Below the pieces are notes generated by a model that was not told the origin of the DNA, searched no databases, and was given only the letters and a program-made list of their open reading frames with translations. The position numbers were made by a program, and so were the translations under genes. This document shows, piece after piece, positions 24,837 through 32,296 of a stretch of 36,824 nucleotides of DNA. Origin of the DNA: Alphaproteobacteria bacterium (GTDB lineage Bacteria > Pseudomonadota > Alphaproteobacteria > Micropepsales > Micropepsaceae); assembly GCA_009693985.1 (NCBI GenBank), contig SHWE01000019.1:1-36824 (forward strand), in the 5' to 3' direction. Position 1 is the stretch's first letter. Each line of letters opens with the position of its first letter.

Positions 24837-25955
24837 TCACGCCGCTTTGGGCGGAAGGGTCGCCAACTCTTTCTGATAGACCTCGTCCATGCGGGGCTCT
24901 AGCCCGTGCTTGGCCATCGCATCGGCGAACATCGCGCGCACCTCGGGCGACTCGTCGGCGTAATCGATCTGGTTGCCACCGAGCCGGCGCGAAATCCACG
25001 ACAGCGGCACGCCTTGCGCGTTGCGCGGGGAGAAATGCTTGAAGGCGAGATAGCGCGCCTGTTTCGCCCCGCCGTTGAAATGCTGATGGAACCAGCGGTT
25101 CGGCGGCACGATCAGCGTGCCGACCTGCCAATCATAACGTGTCGGCGCCTCGCCTTCCGGCCACATTAGCGAATAGCCCTCGCCCGAGAGCACGATGACA
25201 TGGGCGCCCGGCCCGTGCGCGTGGCCCTTTTTATATGTGCCGACCGCGAACTGCGAGATGTGGCTCGGGATCGAGCCCTTGGCCATGTTGAAGCGGATAT
25301 GGCCGCCGCCGGCGCCGCGCTCCTTGGCTTCCTGAAGCGGCAAATTCACCGCGTCGGGAATGAAATTGGTCTCCAGCAAGAAACCCTTCTGCTCACCCTT
25401 GGCGGTGAAATAATCGGGCTCGCCGGCGAAGCGGTTCTTGAAGTCGTAGTCCATGGCAAAGACGAAGTTCGGATCGTCATAGAGGTTCATCACCGCCGGC
25501 CCGTTGGTGACGGCGACATAGCGCGCAGGCGCCGTTCCCGAACCGTTGAAATGCTGATGCCAGCAATTGAGCGGAATGGCGAACATGGCGCCCGCCTTCC
25601 ATTCGAAGGTGATGCGCTTGCCCTCGCCGTTCCACACCGCGGTCGAGCCGCGCCCTTCCAGCACCAGCACCATCTCCTCGAAAAGCTGGCGCTGGGGGAC
25701 AAGCGATTTGCCCGCCGGTATCTCGCAGACATAGCAATCGTTCGAGGTACGGGAGGCCTCGTGATTGATATAGACGCCGCGCCCTTCGCGCCGCGCCCAG
25801 GGCTTCAGCTCCACATGGCGCAAATTCGGGATGTAATGGGCGGGGATGATGTCCAGCCCCTCCGCGGTCACCCAGCTTACATAGGGGGTGTTTTTGTCCT
25901 TCTCGGTCGAGAACTTGTTCGCCAGCTCGTCCGAGACTTTTACGTCATTGGCCAT
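24837..25955 (-). CDS. Bicupin protein, gentisate 1,2-dioxygenase-like
   Basis: Protein of 372 aa with two cupin domains. Each ends with the same signature (WHQHFNG at residues 132-138, FHQHFNG at 289-295). The C-terminal cupin has a complete-looking metal site: His245, His247 and His252 (GHAHGPGAH) and His290/His292. The N-terminal cupin lacks the HxH motif and reads RQLFEEMVLVLEG, so probably only the second domain binds metal. Gentisate dioxygenases and related ring-cleaving bicupins have this form, but the substrate is unproven. It is the first gene of a unit with the solute-binding protein and the aldolase. ATG 25955 starts MANDVKVSDEL. Confidence 0.82.
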   Translation of the reverse strand: MANDVKVSDELANKFSTEKDKNTPYVSWVTAEGLDIIPAHYIPNLRHVELKPWARREGRGVYINHEASRTSNDCYVCEIPAGKSLVPQRQLFEEMVLVLEGRGSTAVWNGEGKRITFEWKAGAMFAIPLNCWHQHFNGSGTAPARYVAVTNGPAVMNLYDDPNFVFAMDYDFKNRFAGEPDYFTAKGEQKGFLLETNFIPDAVNLPLQEAKERGAGGGHIRFNMAKGSIPSHISQFAVGTYKKGHAHGPGAHVIVLSGEGYSLMWPEGEAPTRYDWQVGTLIVPPNRWFHQHFNGGAKQARYLAFKHFSPRNAQGVPLSWISRRLGGNQIDYADESPEVRAMFADAMAKHGLEPRMDEVYQKELATLPPKAA

Positions 25956-26085
25956 AAATTGCTCCGAACGGCCCAGGATGCGGCAGATTCCACGGGAAGA
26001 TGGGGGTTTTGCAAGGAATATCGCATCCGTGTGAGTGGCGCCATGGCGCGGCGCTCCCTATATTTTGGCGTCGGAAGGACAAACC

Positions 26086-28914
26086 ATGCACACCCGCAAA
26101 TTCTTCGCCTCCAAATTCGTCGCCGTCACGGCCCTCGGCCTGTTCTCGAGCGGCATCGCCATCGCCGCCGATCCGGCGGCGGTCGGCTGGCCGCAGGCGA
26201 CGAGCGACATCCCGGCCGATCCGGCCGTCAAGTTCGGCAGACTGCCGAACGGGATGCGCTATGCCATCCTGAAAAACGAGACGCCCAAGGGCTCGGTCTC
26301 GCTCAGGCTTCGCATCGACGCGGGCTCGCTTCAGGAGAGCGACGCGCAGCAGGGCCTCGCGCATTTCGTCGAGCACATGGCCTTCCGCGGCTCCGCCAGC
26401 ATGCCCGATGGCGACGTCTTCAAGGTGTTGGAGCGCCTCGGCTTGCGCACCGGCGCGGACTCCAATGCCAGCACCGGGCAGACGCAAACCATCTATCAAT
26501 TCGACCTGCCGAAGAACGATGAAGAAACCCTCGACGCCGGTTTCTCGCTGACGCGCGACATCGCCAGCGATATCGCCTTCCGCCCCGATGACTTCCAGGC
26601 CGAACGCGGGCCGGTGCTATCGGAGGAACGTCTGCGCGATGGTCCGAGCTCGCGCGCCTTCGAGGTGCAGACGAAATTCCTCCTGCGCGGACAATTGGCC
26701 GCCGAGCGCTTTCCCATCGGCAAGGTCGAAATCATCCGCGGCGCACCGGTGACGGTCGCCACCGATTATTATCGTTCCTATTATCGCCCGGAGCGCGCGA
26801 CGCTTGTCGTCGTCGGCGACATCGATCCTGCTTCCATAGAAGCGAAGATCAAGGCACGCTTCTCGAGCTGGAACGTGCAAGGCCCGGCCCGGCCCGATCC
26901 TGATTTCGGCATGCCGCAAAGGCGCGGCGCCGAAGCCCTGGTGTTCGCCGAAGCCGGCGCGCCGCAAAACGTTTCGGTCTCCTGGGTGACGCCTTACGAC
27001 GACTCGCCCGACACGATCGAGCGCCGTTCGCGCAACCGGATCGAGGCCCTCGGCTTCTCCATTATGAACGAGAGAATGGCGCGCGTTGCCGACGAGACGA
27101 ACGCGCCGTTTCTGTCCGCGGGCGCGGGACGCGGCAACACCGCGCGCTCGGCGCGGATCACCGCGATGCGCGTGAACTATCGCGCCGGCGAATGGCGCCG
27201 CGCGCTGATCGAAGCCGACAAGATCCGCCGCCAGGTGCTAGCCCAGGGCGTGACGCAAGACGAGGTGGATCGCGAGGTCGCCGCCTCGCTGGCGTCGGCC
27301 GAAGCGAGCGTTGCCGCATCCTCGACGCGCACGTCGCGCAACCTTGCCAGCGGCATCGTCGGAGCCATCGACCGCAATGGCGTGTTCTCGAGTCCGGCGG
27401 AGGGACGCGCGCTCGTCGAAGCGGGCCTAAAAGGGCTCATCGCCGAGCGCGTCAACGCGGCGTTGCGAGAAGCGTTCACCGGCAACGGCCCGCTGCTGTT
27501 CCTGTCTTCCGTGACGCCCATCGACGGCGGCGAGAAGACGCTGACCGAGGCGTTCCAGGAAGCCGAAAGCGCGGTTATCGCCGATGCGGTCGCGACACCG
27601 CTGACCGCGTGGCCCTACACGAATTTCGGGACGCCTGGCACGGTGGTGGAATCGCGCGTCAACGACGAGTTCGGCGCGACCTTCATCCGCTTCGCCAATG
27701 GCGTACGGCTGACGGTGAAGCCGACAAAATTCCGGGCCGATCAGGTTCTGGTCAATGTGCGATTCGCGGGCGGACGGCTGACGCTGCCGAAAGACCGCCC
27801 GATGATCGCGATGGGCGCCTATGTCTCGGGCGGCGTCGCGGCGATGAGCTCGCTCGATATGGGCCGTACTTTGGCGACAAAGATGTATGGCGTCGGCTTC
27901 GGCATGGGCGATGACGGGTTCTCGCTTTCGGGCACCACGCGTCCCGTCGATCTCGACAACCAGATGCAGGTGCTGGCCGCTTATGTGACAGCGCCGGGCT
28001 GGCGGCCCGAGCCCTATCAGCAGGATCTCAGCGCCATCAGCGATGGGCTGAAGCGTCTCGAAACCAACCCGATGGCGCTGTTCCGCACCAAGCTCAACGG
28101 TCTGTTGCATGCCGGCGATGCGCGCTGGGCGTCCGCGACGCAAGAAGACGTCGAACGGGCTAGGCTCGACGATCTGAAAGCGGTGATCACGCCGGCGCTG
28201 GCCAACGGCCCCATCGAAGTGACGATGGTCGGCGACATCTCCGTGGACGCGGCAACCAAGGCGGTCGCGGCCACCTTCGGCGCGCTGCCCCAACGCAGCG
28301 ACACCGTGCCCGCCGCCGCCGCGCCCGGCGATGTCCGCTTTCCCGCGGCCACGACCGAGCCTGTCGTGCTCACCCATCGCGGCCGCGCCGACCAAGGCGT
28401 CTCGTTCATCGCCTGGCCGACGACGGATGTGTTCGCGGACCCCGCGGAATCACCCGCGCGGCGATTGCTGTCCGACATTTTGCGCTCGCGTCTGATGGAC
28501 CGGTTGCGGGTGCAAGACGGCGCGACTTATTCGCCTTCGGTGACGGCGAGCGCCTCGATGACTTTCCCAGGCTATGGCTACATGGCCGCCTTCGCCGAGC
28601 TTCCTCCGGACAAGACCAAGCTGTTCTATGACACGGTCGCGGAGGTCGCGGCGGACTTGCGCAACAACGGCCCCACGGCCGACGAGATCGAGCGGGCGCG
28701 CAAGCCCAATATCGAAGGGTTGATCGTAGCGATGGAGACCAATGCCTATTGGGTCGAGGGACTGACGGGAACCCAGACGGACGCGCGCCGCCTGCAATTG
28801 CTGCGCGATGCGATGCCCGGTCTGGCGCGCACCAATGAAGCCGACGTCCAGCGCGTAGCGCGAAAATATCTCACCGAGGAAAAGGCCTGGAAATTATTGG
28901 TTCGCCCACAATAG
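26086..28914 (+). CDS. M16 family zinc metalloprotease (insulinase/pitrilysin-like), exported
   Basis: Protein of 942 aa with a Sec signal peptide (residues 1-28, ending AIAA). The inverted zinc motif HFVEH is at residues 93-97 (His93, Glu96, His97), and the third ligand is probably Glu180 in VLSEERLR. Four M16 half-domains are present in the usual order: N-terminal peptidase unit, inactive units, and a C-terminal unit with the R..Y-like segment DGATYSPSVTAS. It degrades peptides in the periplasm. ATG 26086 has GGAAGGA 8 nt upstream and starts the signal peptide; ATG 26035 would add a non-signal extension. A -10-like TATATT lies at 26059-26064. Confidence 0.93.
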   Translation: MHTRKFFASKFVAVTALGLFSSGIAIAADPAAVGWPQATSDIPADPAVKFGRLPNGMRYAILKNETPKGSVSLRLRIDAGSLQESDAQQGLAHFVEHMAFRGSASMPDGDVFKVLERLGLRTGADSNASTGQTQTIYQFDLPKNDEETLDAGFSLTRDIASDIAFRPDDFQAERGPVLSEERLRDGPSSRAFEVQTKFLLRGQLAAERFPIGKVEIIRGAPVTVATDYYRSYYRPERATLVVVGDIDPASIEAKIKARFSSWNVQGPARPDPDFGMPQRRGAEALVFAEAGAPQNVSVSWVTPYDDSPDTIERRSRNRIEALGFSIMNERMARVADETNAPFLSAGAGRGNTARSARITAMRVNYRAGEWRRALIEADKIRRQVLAQGVTQDEVDREVAASLASAEASVAASSTRTSRNLASGIVGAIDRNGVFSSPAEGRALVEAGLKGLIAERVNAALREAFTGNGPLLFLSSVTPIDGGEKTLTEAFQEAESAVIADAVATPLTAWPYTNFGTPGTVVESRVNDEFGATFIRFANGVRLTVKPTKFRADQVLVNVRFAGGRLTLPKDRPMIAMGAYVSGGVAAMSSLDMGRTLATKMYGVGFGMGDDGFSLSGTTRPVDLDNQMQVLAAYVTAPGWRPEPYQQDLSAISDGLKRLETNPMALFRTKLNGLLHAGDARWASATQEDVERARLDDLKAVITPALANGPIEVTMVGDISVDAATKAVAATFGALPQRSDTVPAAAAPGDVRFPAATTEPVVLTHRGRADQGVSFIAWPTTDVFADPAESPARRLLSDILRSRLMDRLRVQDGATYSPSVTASASMTFPGYGYMAAFAELPPDKTKLFYDTVAEVAADLRNNGPTADEIERARKPNIEGLIVAMETNAYWVEGLTGTQTDARRLQLLRDAMPGLARTNEADVQRVARKYLTEEKAWKLLVRPQ

Positions 28915-28931
28915 CGAGCAAATTCAAAGCG

Positions 28932-28946
28932 TTAATGACACGTTAA
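28932..28946. promoter_or_regulatory. CtrA-like box TTAA-N7-TTAA
   Basis: TTAA at 28932-28935 and TTAA at 28943-28946 are separated by exactly 7 nt and lie in direct repeats of CGTTAATG, one helical turn apart. This matches the alphaproteobacterial CtrA consensus. It is 36 nt upstream of the ATG at 28982. Confidence 0.55.
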
Positions 28947-28981
28947 TGGGAGCGAGTCTCGTTTCCGTACGTTCGGTTCGC

Positions 28982-29197
28982 ATGGCCACCTCGATCACCG
29001 TGCGCGTCTCGAATCTCCGCAAGCTTGCGCTGGAAATGCGCAAACACGCGTCCGAGACCGAATTGCCGGTCTATGTCGAATTGATGCTGCGCACCGCGCG
29101 TCAACTGGAACAGGAAGCCGTGAAGCTGGAGCTGCACGGCCCCTATGGGCCGCTGGAGCGCGCTCCCAATATCCGCTACGTCCCTTCCGAGCATTGA
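28982..29197 (+). CDS. Small conserved-looking hypothetical protein, 71 aa
   Basis: I do not recognise this protein. It is highly charged and helical, with MRKHASE and LMLRTARQLEQEAVKLEL likely forming amphipathic helices, and it ends with a Pro/Gly/Tyr-rich tail. No signal peptide or membrane segment is seen. I chose ATG 28982. The in-frame ATG at 28946 lies within the TTAA-N7-TTAA box, so using it would put the regulatory site in the coding region. No clear Shine-Dalgarno precedes the start. The gene lies between an M16 protease and the stop of a convergent gene, 2 nt away. Confidence 0.6.
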   Translation: MATSITVRVSNLRKLALEMRKHASETELPVYVELMLRTARQLEQEAVKLELHGPYGPLERAPNIRYVPSEH

Positions 29198-29199
29198 AC

Positions 29200-30516
29200 T
29201 TAAATTGTCGGGCGTGCCAGGAGATCGACGACCTCGGCATCGCTTGTCTGCGTGAAGTCGCGATAATGCGCGCCCACCGCATAGAACGGTTCGGGCGTGT
29301 TCAGGCAGACGGTTTCATCGGCGAGACGCGACAATTCTTCAAGGCTGTCGGCGGGCGCCACCGGCACGGCCAGCACAAGGCGCTTTGGATTGGACTGGCG
29401 CAGCGCCGAAAGCACCGCTTTCATCGTGCCGCCGGTGGCGATGCCGTCATCGACCACGATCGCGGTGCGGCCCTCGACGAGAAGCGGCGCGCGGCCGTGA
29501 CGATAGACCTGGCGGCGGCGTTCGACTTCGACAAGCTGGCGTTCGGACTCGGCATCGATATAACGCTGGCTCGGCCGCAGCAGCGCAACCACGTCTTCAT
29601 TGAGCACGAGTAGAGGATTGGCGCCGTCAACGACCGCGCCAAGACCAAGCTCCGGTTGGCCCGGCGCGCCGACTTTGCGCACCAGCACGACATCGAGCGG
29701 CGCTTTGAGCGCTTTGGCGACCTCGAACGCGACCGGGACGCCGCCGCGCGGCAGTGCCAGCACGATAGGCTTCTCCGCTTTCAGGTGCATCAACGCTTCG
29801 GCCAATTGGCGTCCGGCTTCTTTGCGGTCGGCAAAGGGCGAAGCGGGCGCGCGGGCGCGGGGCCGGGGCGCGAGGGAACGCAGAAACCAATCGCATGCGC
29901 GCCGCGTCACCTGCTCGATCGTTCCGGGCTCCTCGAAGAGCTGACCCGCGCCCGGCACGATGACGATGTCCTTTTCGCAGCGTAAATGATCGAAGGTGGC
30001 CTGGTTGAGCGCGATCACCGGCGCATCGTCGCCGCCGACGATCAGAAGCGTCGGCACCGTGACATGCGCCAGGGCGTCGCGCGCCGCAAGATCGGGACGC
30101 CCTCCGCGCGAAACGACGGCGCCGATATCGTTGCCAAGCTCCGCCGCGGCAACCAGGGCGGCGCTCGCTCCGGTGCTGGCGCCGAAATAACCGATGCGCA
30201 AATTGCGAAGCTCGGGTTGCGTTTGCGCCCATTCCGTCGCCTCCACCAGGCGCGAAGCCAACAGCGCGATGTCGAACACATTGGCGCGGGTTGCTTCTTC
30301 TTCGGGCGTCAGCAGGTCGAGCAGCAGCGTCGCCAGACCGCAGCCGCGCAAGCCGGCGGCAACCTGATTGTTGCGCGGGCTAAGACAACCGCTGCCGCTG
30401 CCATGCGCGAATATGACGAGGCCTTGCACAGCCGGCGGGACCCCAAGCAAGCCTTCGAAGCCGTGCGGCGCAATGCGCACCGGCATGACGGTCGAACCGG
30501 AATTCATCAGGCCCAT
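29200..30516 (-). CDS. Alpha/beta-hydrolase-phosphoribosyltransferase fusion protein
   Basis: Protein of 438 aa with two enzymatic domains. Residues about 10-215 form a dienelactone-hydrolase-like alpha/beta hydrolase (oxyanion region FAHGSGSG; Ser114 in GASTG as nucleophile; Asp in GGDDAP). Residues about 225-435 form a type I phosphoribosyltransferase (ALPRGGVPVAFEVA near 254-267 and the PRPP-binding motif IVVDDGIATGGT at 353-364). The two halves are joined by a Pro/Arg/Ala linker. Similar fusions occur in proteobacteria, but their role is unknown. In-frame ATGs at 30516, 30507 and 30486 are all possible starts; none has a strong RBS. An EcfG-type promoter lies directly upstream, so stress induction is likely. 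Confidence 0.85.
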   Translation of the reverse strand: MGLMNSGSTVMPVRIAPHGFEGLLGVPPAVQGLVIFAHGSGSGCLSPRNNQVAAGLRGCGLATLLLDLLTPEEEATRANVFDIALLASRLVEATEWAQTQPELRNLRIGYFGASTGASAALVAAAELGNDIGAVVSRGGRPDLAARDALAHVTVPTLLIVGGDDAPVIALNQATFDHLRCEKDIVIVPGAGQLFEEPGTIEQVTRRACDWFLRSLAPRPRARAPASPFADRKEAGRQLAEALMHLKAEKPIVLALPRGGVPVAFEVAKALKAPLDVVLVRKVGAPGQPELGLGAVVDGANPLLVLNEDVVALLRPSQRYIDAESERQLVEVERRRQVYRHGRAPLLVEGRTAIVVDDGIATGGTMKAVLSALRQSNPKRLVLAVPVAPADSLEELSRLADETVCLNTPEPFYAVGAHYRDFTQTSDAEVVDLLARPTI

Positions 30517-30553
30517 ATTACAACGAACGCCTCACGCGGATTCCTACAACAGG

Positions 30554-30578
30554 AACGTTCCGTGAAAGCGCTTGTTCC
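30554..30578 (-). promoter_or_regulatory. EcfG-type (general stress response) promoter
   Basis: On the minus strand GGAAC (30578-30574) and CGTT (30557-30554) are separated by 16 nt. This is an exact match to the alphaproteobacterial EcfG consensus GGAAC-N16/17-CGTT. Transcription would start near 30546, about 30-40 nt before the hydrolase-phosphoribosyltransferase gene. Confidence 0.7.
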
Positions 30579-30621
30579 GCTTGGGCCGCGCTGCGCCACA
30601 GCCCCGCCGTAGTCACAATTC

Positions 30622-31164
30622 TTAAGCAGATGTAACCGGCGGTTCGGGATCGATCTCGAGCGCCTGAAAGACGCGATTGTGCATCGCATAGGTGCCGATC
30701 AGCACAGTCAATTCGACGATGCCGCGTTCGTCATAAAAGGGGCGAAGCGCGGCGAAGACATCGTCTGGCACCTGGATATCCCGCGTCATCGAATCCGTAT
30801 AGGCGAGCACCGCGCGGTCGCGGGGGGTGAAATGCTCGGCGCTTCGCCAATCGTTCAGTGCGTCGCATTCGGCGAGCGTCAGCCCTTCGGCGAGCGCAAG
30901 TGTGGGAACGTGCTGCTTCACCACATAGTCGACGCGGTTGAGGAGCGCGACTCGGATGATGACCATTTCGCGCGTGCGCCCGTCGATGCCGGTGTTCCAG
31001 CGCACCGCATTATTATGCGCGAACCAGGTCTCGGCCAGTATTGGACTATGGAGCAGCAATCTGTAAACGTTGATCAGCCGCCCGCGCCGTTTGGCGCGGA
31101 TTCGGCCCACCAGATCGGCGAGCTCAGGACGTTCGTCTTCGTCGATCGTGGTTACGCGTGCCAT
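30622..31164 (-). CDS. Carboxymuconolactone decarboxylase family protein
   Basis: All-helical AhpD-like fold protein of 180 aa. The family core is visible: HNNAVRWNTGIDGRTREMVIIRVALLNRVDYVVKQHVPTLALAEG. In AhpD-type members this region carries a CxxC and peroxidase activity; here both Cys are missing and only the His of QHVP remains. This makes it like the hydrolase/decarboxylase branch found in aromatic catabolism. The substrate is unknown. The start ATG is only 29 nt from the start of the divergent hydroxyacid dehydrogenase, and no good Shine-Dalgarno is seen on this strand. Confidence 0.85.
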   Translation of the reverse strand: MARVTTIDEDERPELADLVGRIRAKRRGRLINVYRLLLHSPILAETWFAHNNAVRWNTGIDGRTREMVIIRVALLNRVDYVVKQHVPTLALAEGLTLAECDALNDWRSAEHFTPRDRAVLAYTDSMTRDIQVPDDVFAALRPFYDERGIVELTVLIGTYAMHNRVFQALEIDPEPPVTSA

Positions 31165-31193
31165 GTGAATTTCAGAAAAGGAATTGCGCCTCG

Positions 31194-32288
31194 ATGTTGC
31201 GCATCTTAGTGGAGACCGATCATTTTCTCAAAATCGTGCCCGTCGTCCTCGATCCGGAGACGAAAGACGAGCACGCGCGCGCGGTGGCCGATTTCTTCGC
31301 GCACGATCTCGATTTTCCCGCCTGGTGCGAAAATTTCCGCAAAGAAATTCCCCGACTCTATCCGGCGCAAGTCGAATTCGCCGACGACCAGCGCGATTTC
31401 GACGCCAAGCTGGCCCATGCCGACGCCGCCATCGTCGAAAGCTTCTCCGTCACCAGGGACGCGCTGGCCGGTGCGAAACGGCTCGCGGTGGTGCAGAAAT
31501 TCGGCGCGCTGCTGTCCAATATCGACGTCTATGCCTGCGAGGAGCGCCACGTTGCCGTGTTGCCGCTGGCGCGCACGGTCAATATGGCGGTCGCCGAACA
31601 CGCCTTCGCGCTGATGATCGCGCTTTCCAAACGTATCCCCGAGCTCAACGGCGTGCTCACAGCAGAGCATCTCGCCAAACGGGGCACGCCGTTCCGCTCC
31701 TATGACCGGCGCTATATCGGCGCCTCGAATTACGGGCGCATCCCGGACCTGCGGACGCTGCACGGCGCGACGCTCGGCATTGTCGGGTTTGGCGAGATCG
31801 GCCGCGATCTGGCGCGCCGCGCCGGTCCCTTCGGCATGAGCATCAATTATTATCAGCGCACCCGGCTCGCCCCCTTCGAAGAGATGTCGTTCGGCGCGCG
31901 TTACATGGCGCTGAACGAGCTGATGGCGAATTCCGATTACATCGTGGTCCAGCTTCCCTTGACCGAAACGACGCAAGGGTTGATCGGCCGCGAACAGATG
32001 GCATGCGTCAAGCCGGGCGCGATCCTCGTCAATGTCGCGCGGGCCAAATTGATGGACCGCGCCGCCGTGATGGAGGCGCTCGATTCCGGGCGGCTCGCCG
32101 GGCTCGGCATGGATGTCGGTTATGAGGAGCCGTGGGCGGCGGACGATCCGCTGTTGAAATACGTAAACGAGAATTCCAACGTCATCCTCTTGCCGCACAC
32201 CGCCATCGGTCACCGCGAGAAGGGGCTCGACGACATGCGCACGATGCTGCTTGGCCTTTCGCGCAGCATCGGCAAGGCGCGGCGGTAG
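31194..32288 (+). CDS. D-isomer-specific 2-hydroxyacid dehydrogenase family protein
   Basis: NAD-dependent dehydrogenase of 364 aa. The nucleotide-binding motif GIVGFGEIGRDLARRAGPFG is near residue 195. The catalytic residues are readable: Arg283 in NVARAK (family usually N..RG), Glu312 in DVGYEEPW and His335 in LPHTAIGH. It should interconvert a D-2-hydroxyacid and a 2-ketoacid, or oxidise a related acid. ATG 31194 (MLRILVETDH) has AAAAGGAA about 11 nt upstream; the earlier ATG 31158 lies inside the divergent gene. The MFS transporter follows after 8 nt, so the two likely form an operon for one organic acid. Confidence 0.88.
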   Translation: MLRILVETDHFLKIVPVVLDPETKDEHARAVADFFAHDLDFPAWCENFRKEIPRLYPAQVEFADDQRDFDAKLAHADAAIVESFSVTRDALAGAKRLAVVQKFGALLSNIDVYACEERHVAVLPLARTVNMAVAEHAFALMIALSKRIPELNGVLTAEHLAKRGTPFRSYDRRYIGASNYGRIPDLRTLHGATLGIVGFGEIGRDLARRAGPFGMSINYYQRTRLAPFEEMSFGARYMALNELMANSDYIVVQLPLTETTQGLIGREQMACVKPGAILVNVARAKLMDRAAVMEALDSGRLAGLGMDVGYEEPWAADDPLLKYVNENSNVILLPHTAIGHREKGLDDMRTMLLGLSRSIGKARR

Positions 32289-32296
32289 GTCTCAGC

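Noticed and set aside
28946-28981. ATG 28946 as start of the small protein
   Set aside because: It lies within the TTAA-N7-TTAA box and adds 12 residues with no supporting ribosome-binding site.
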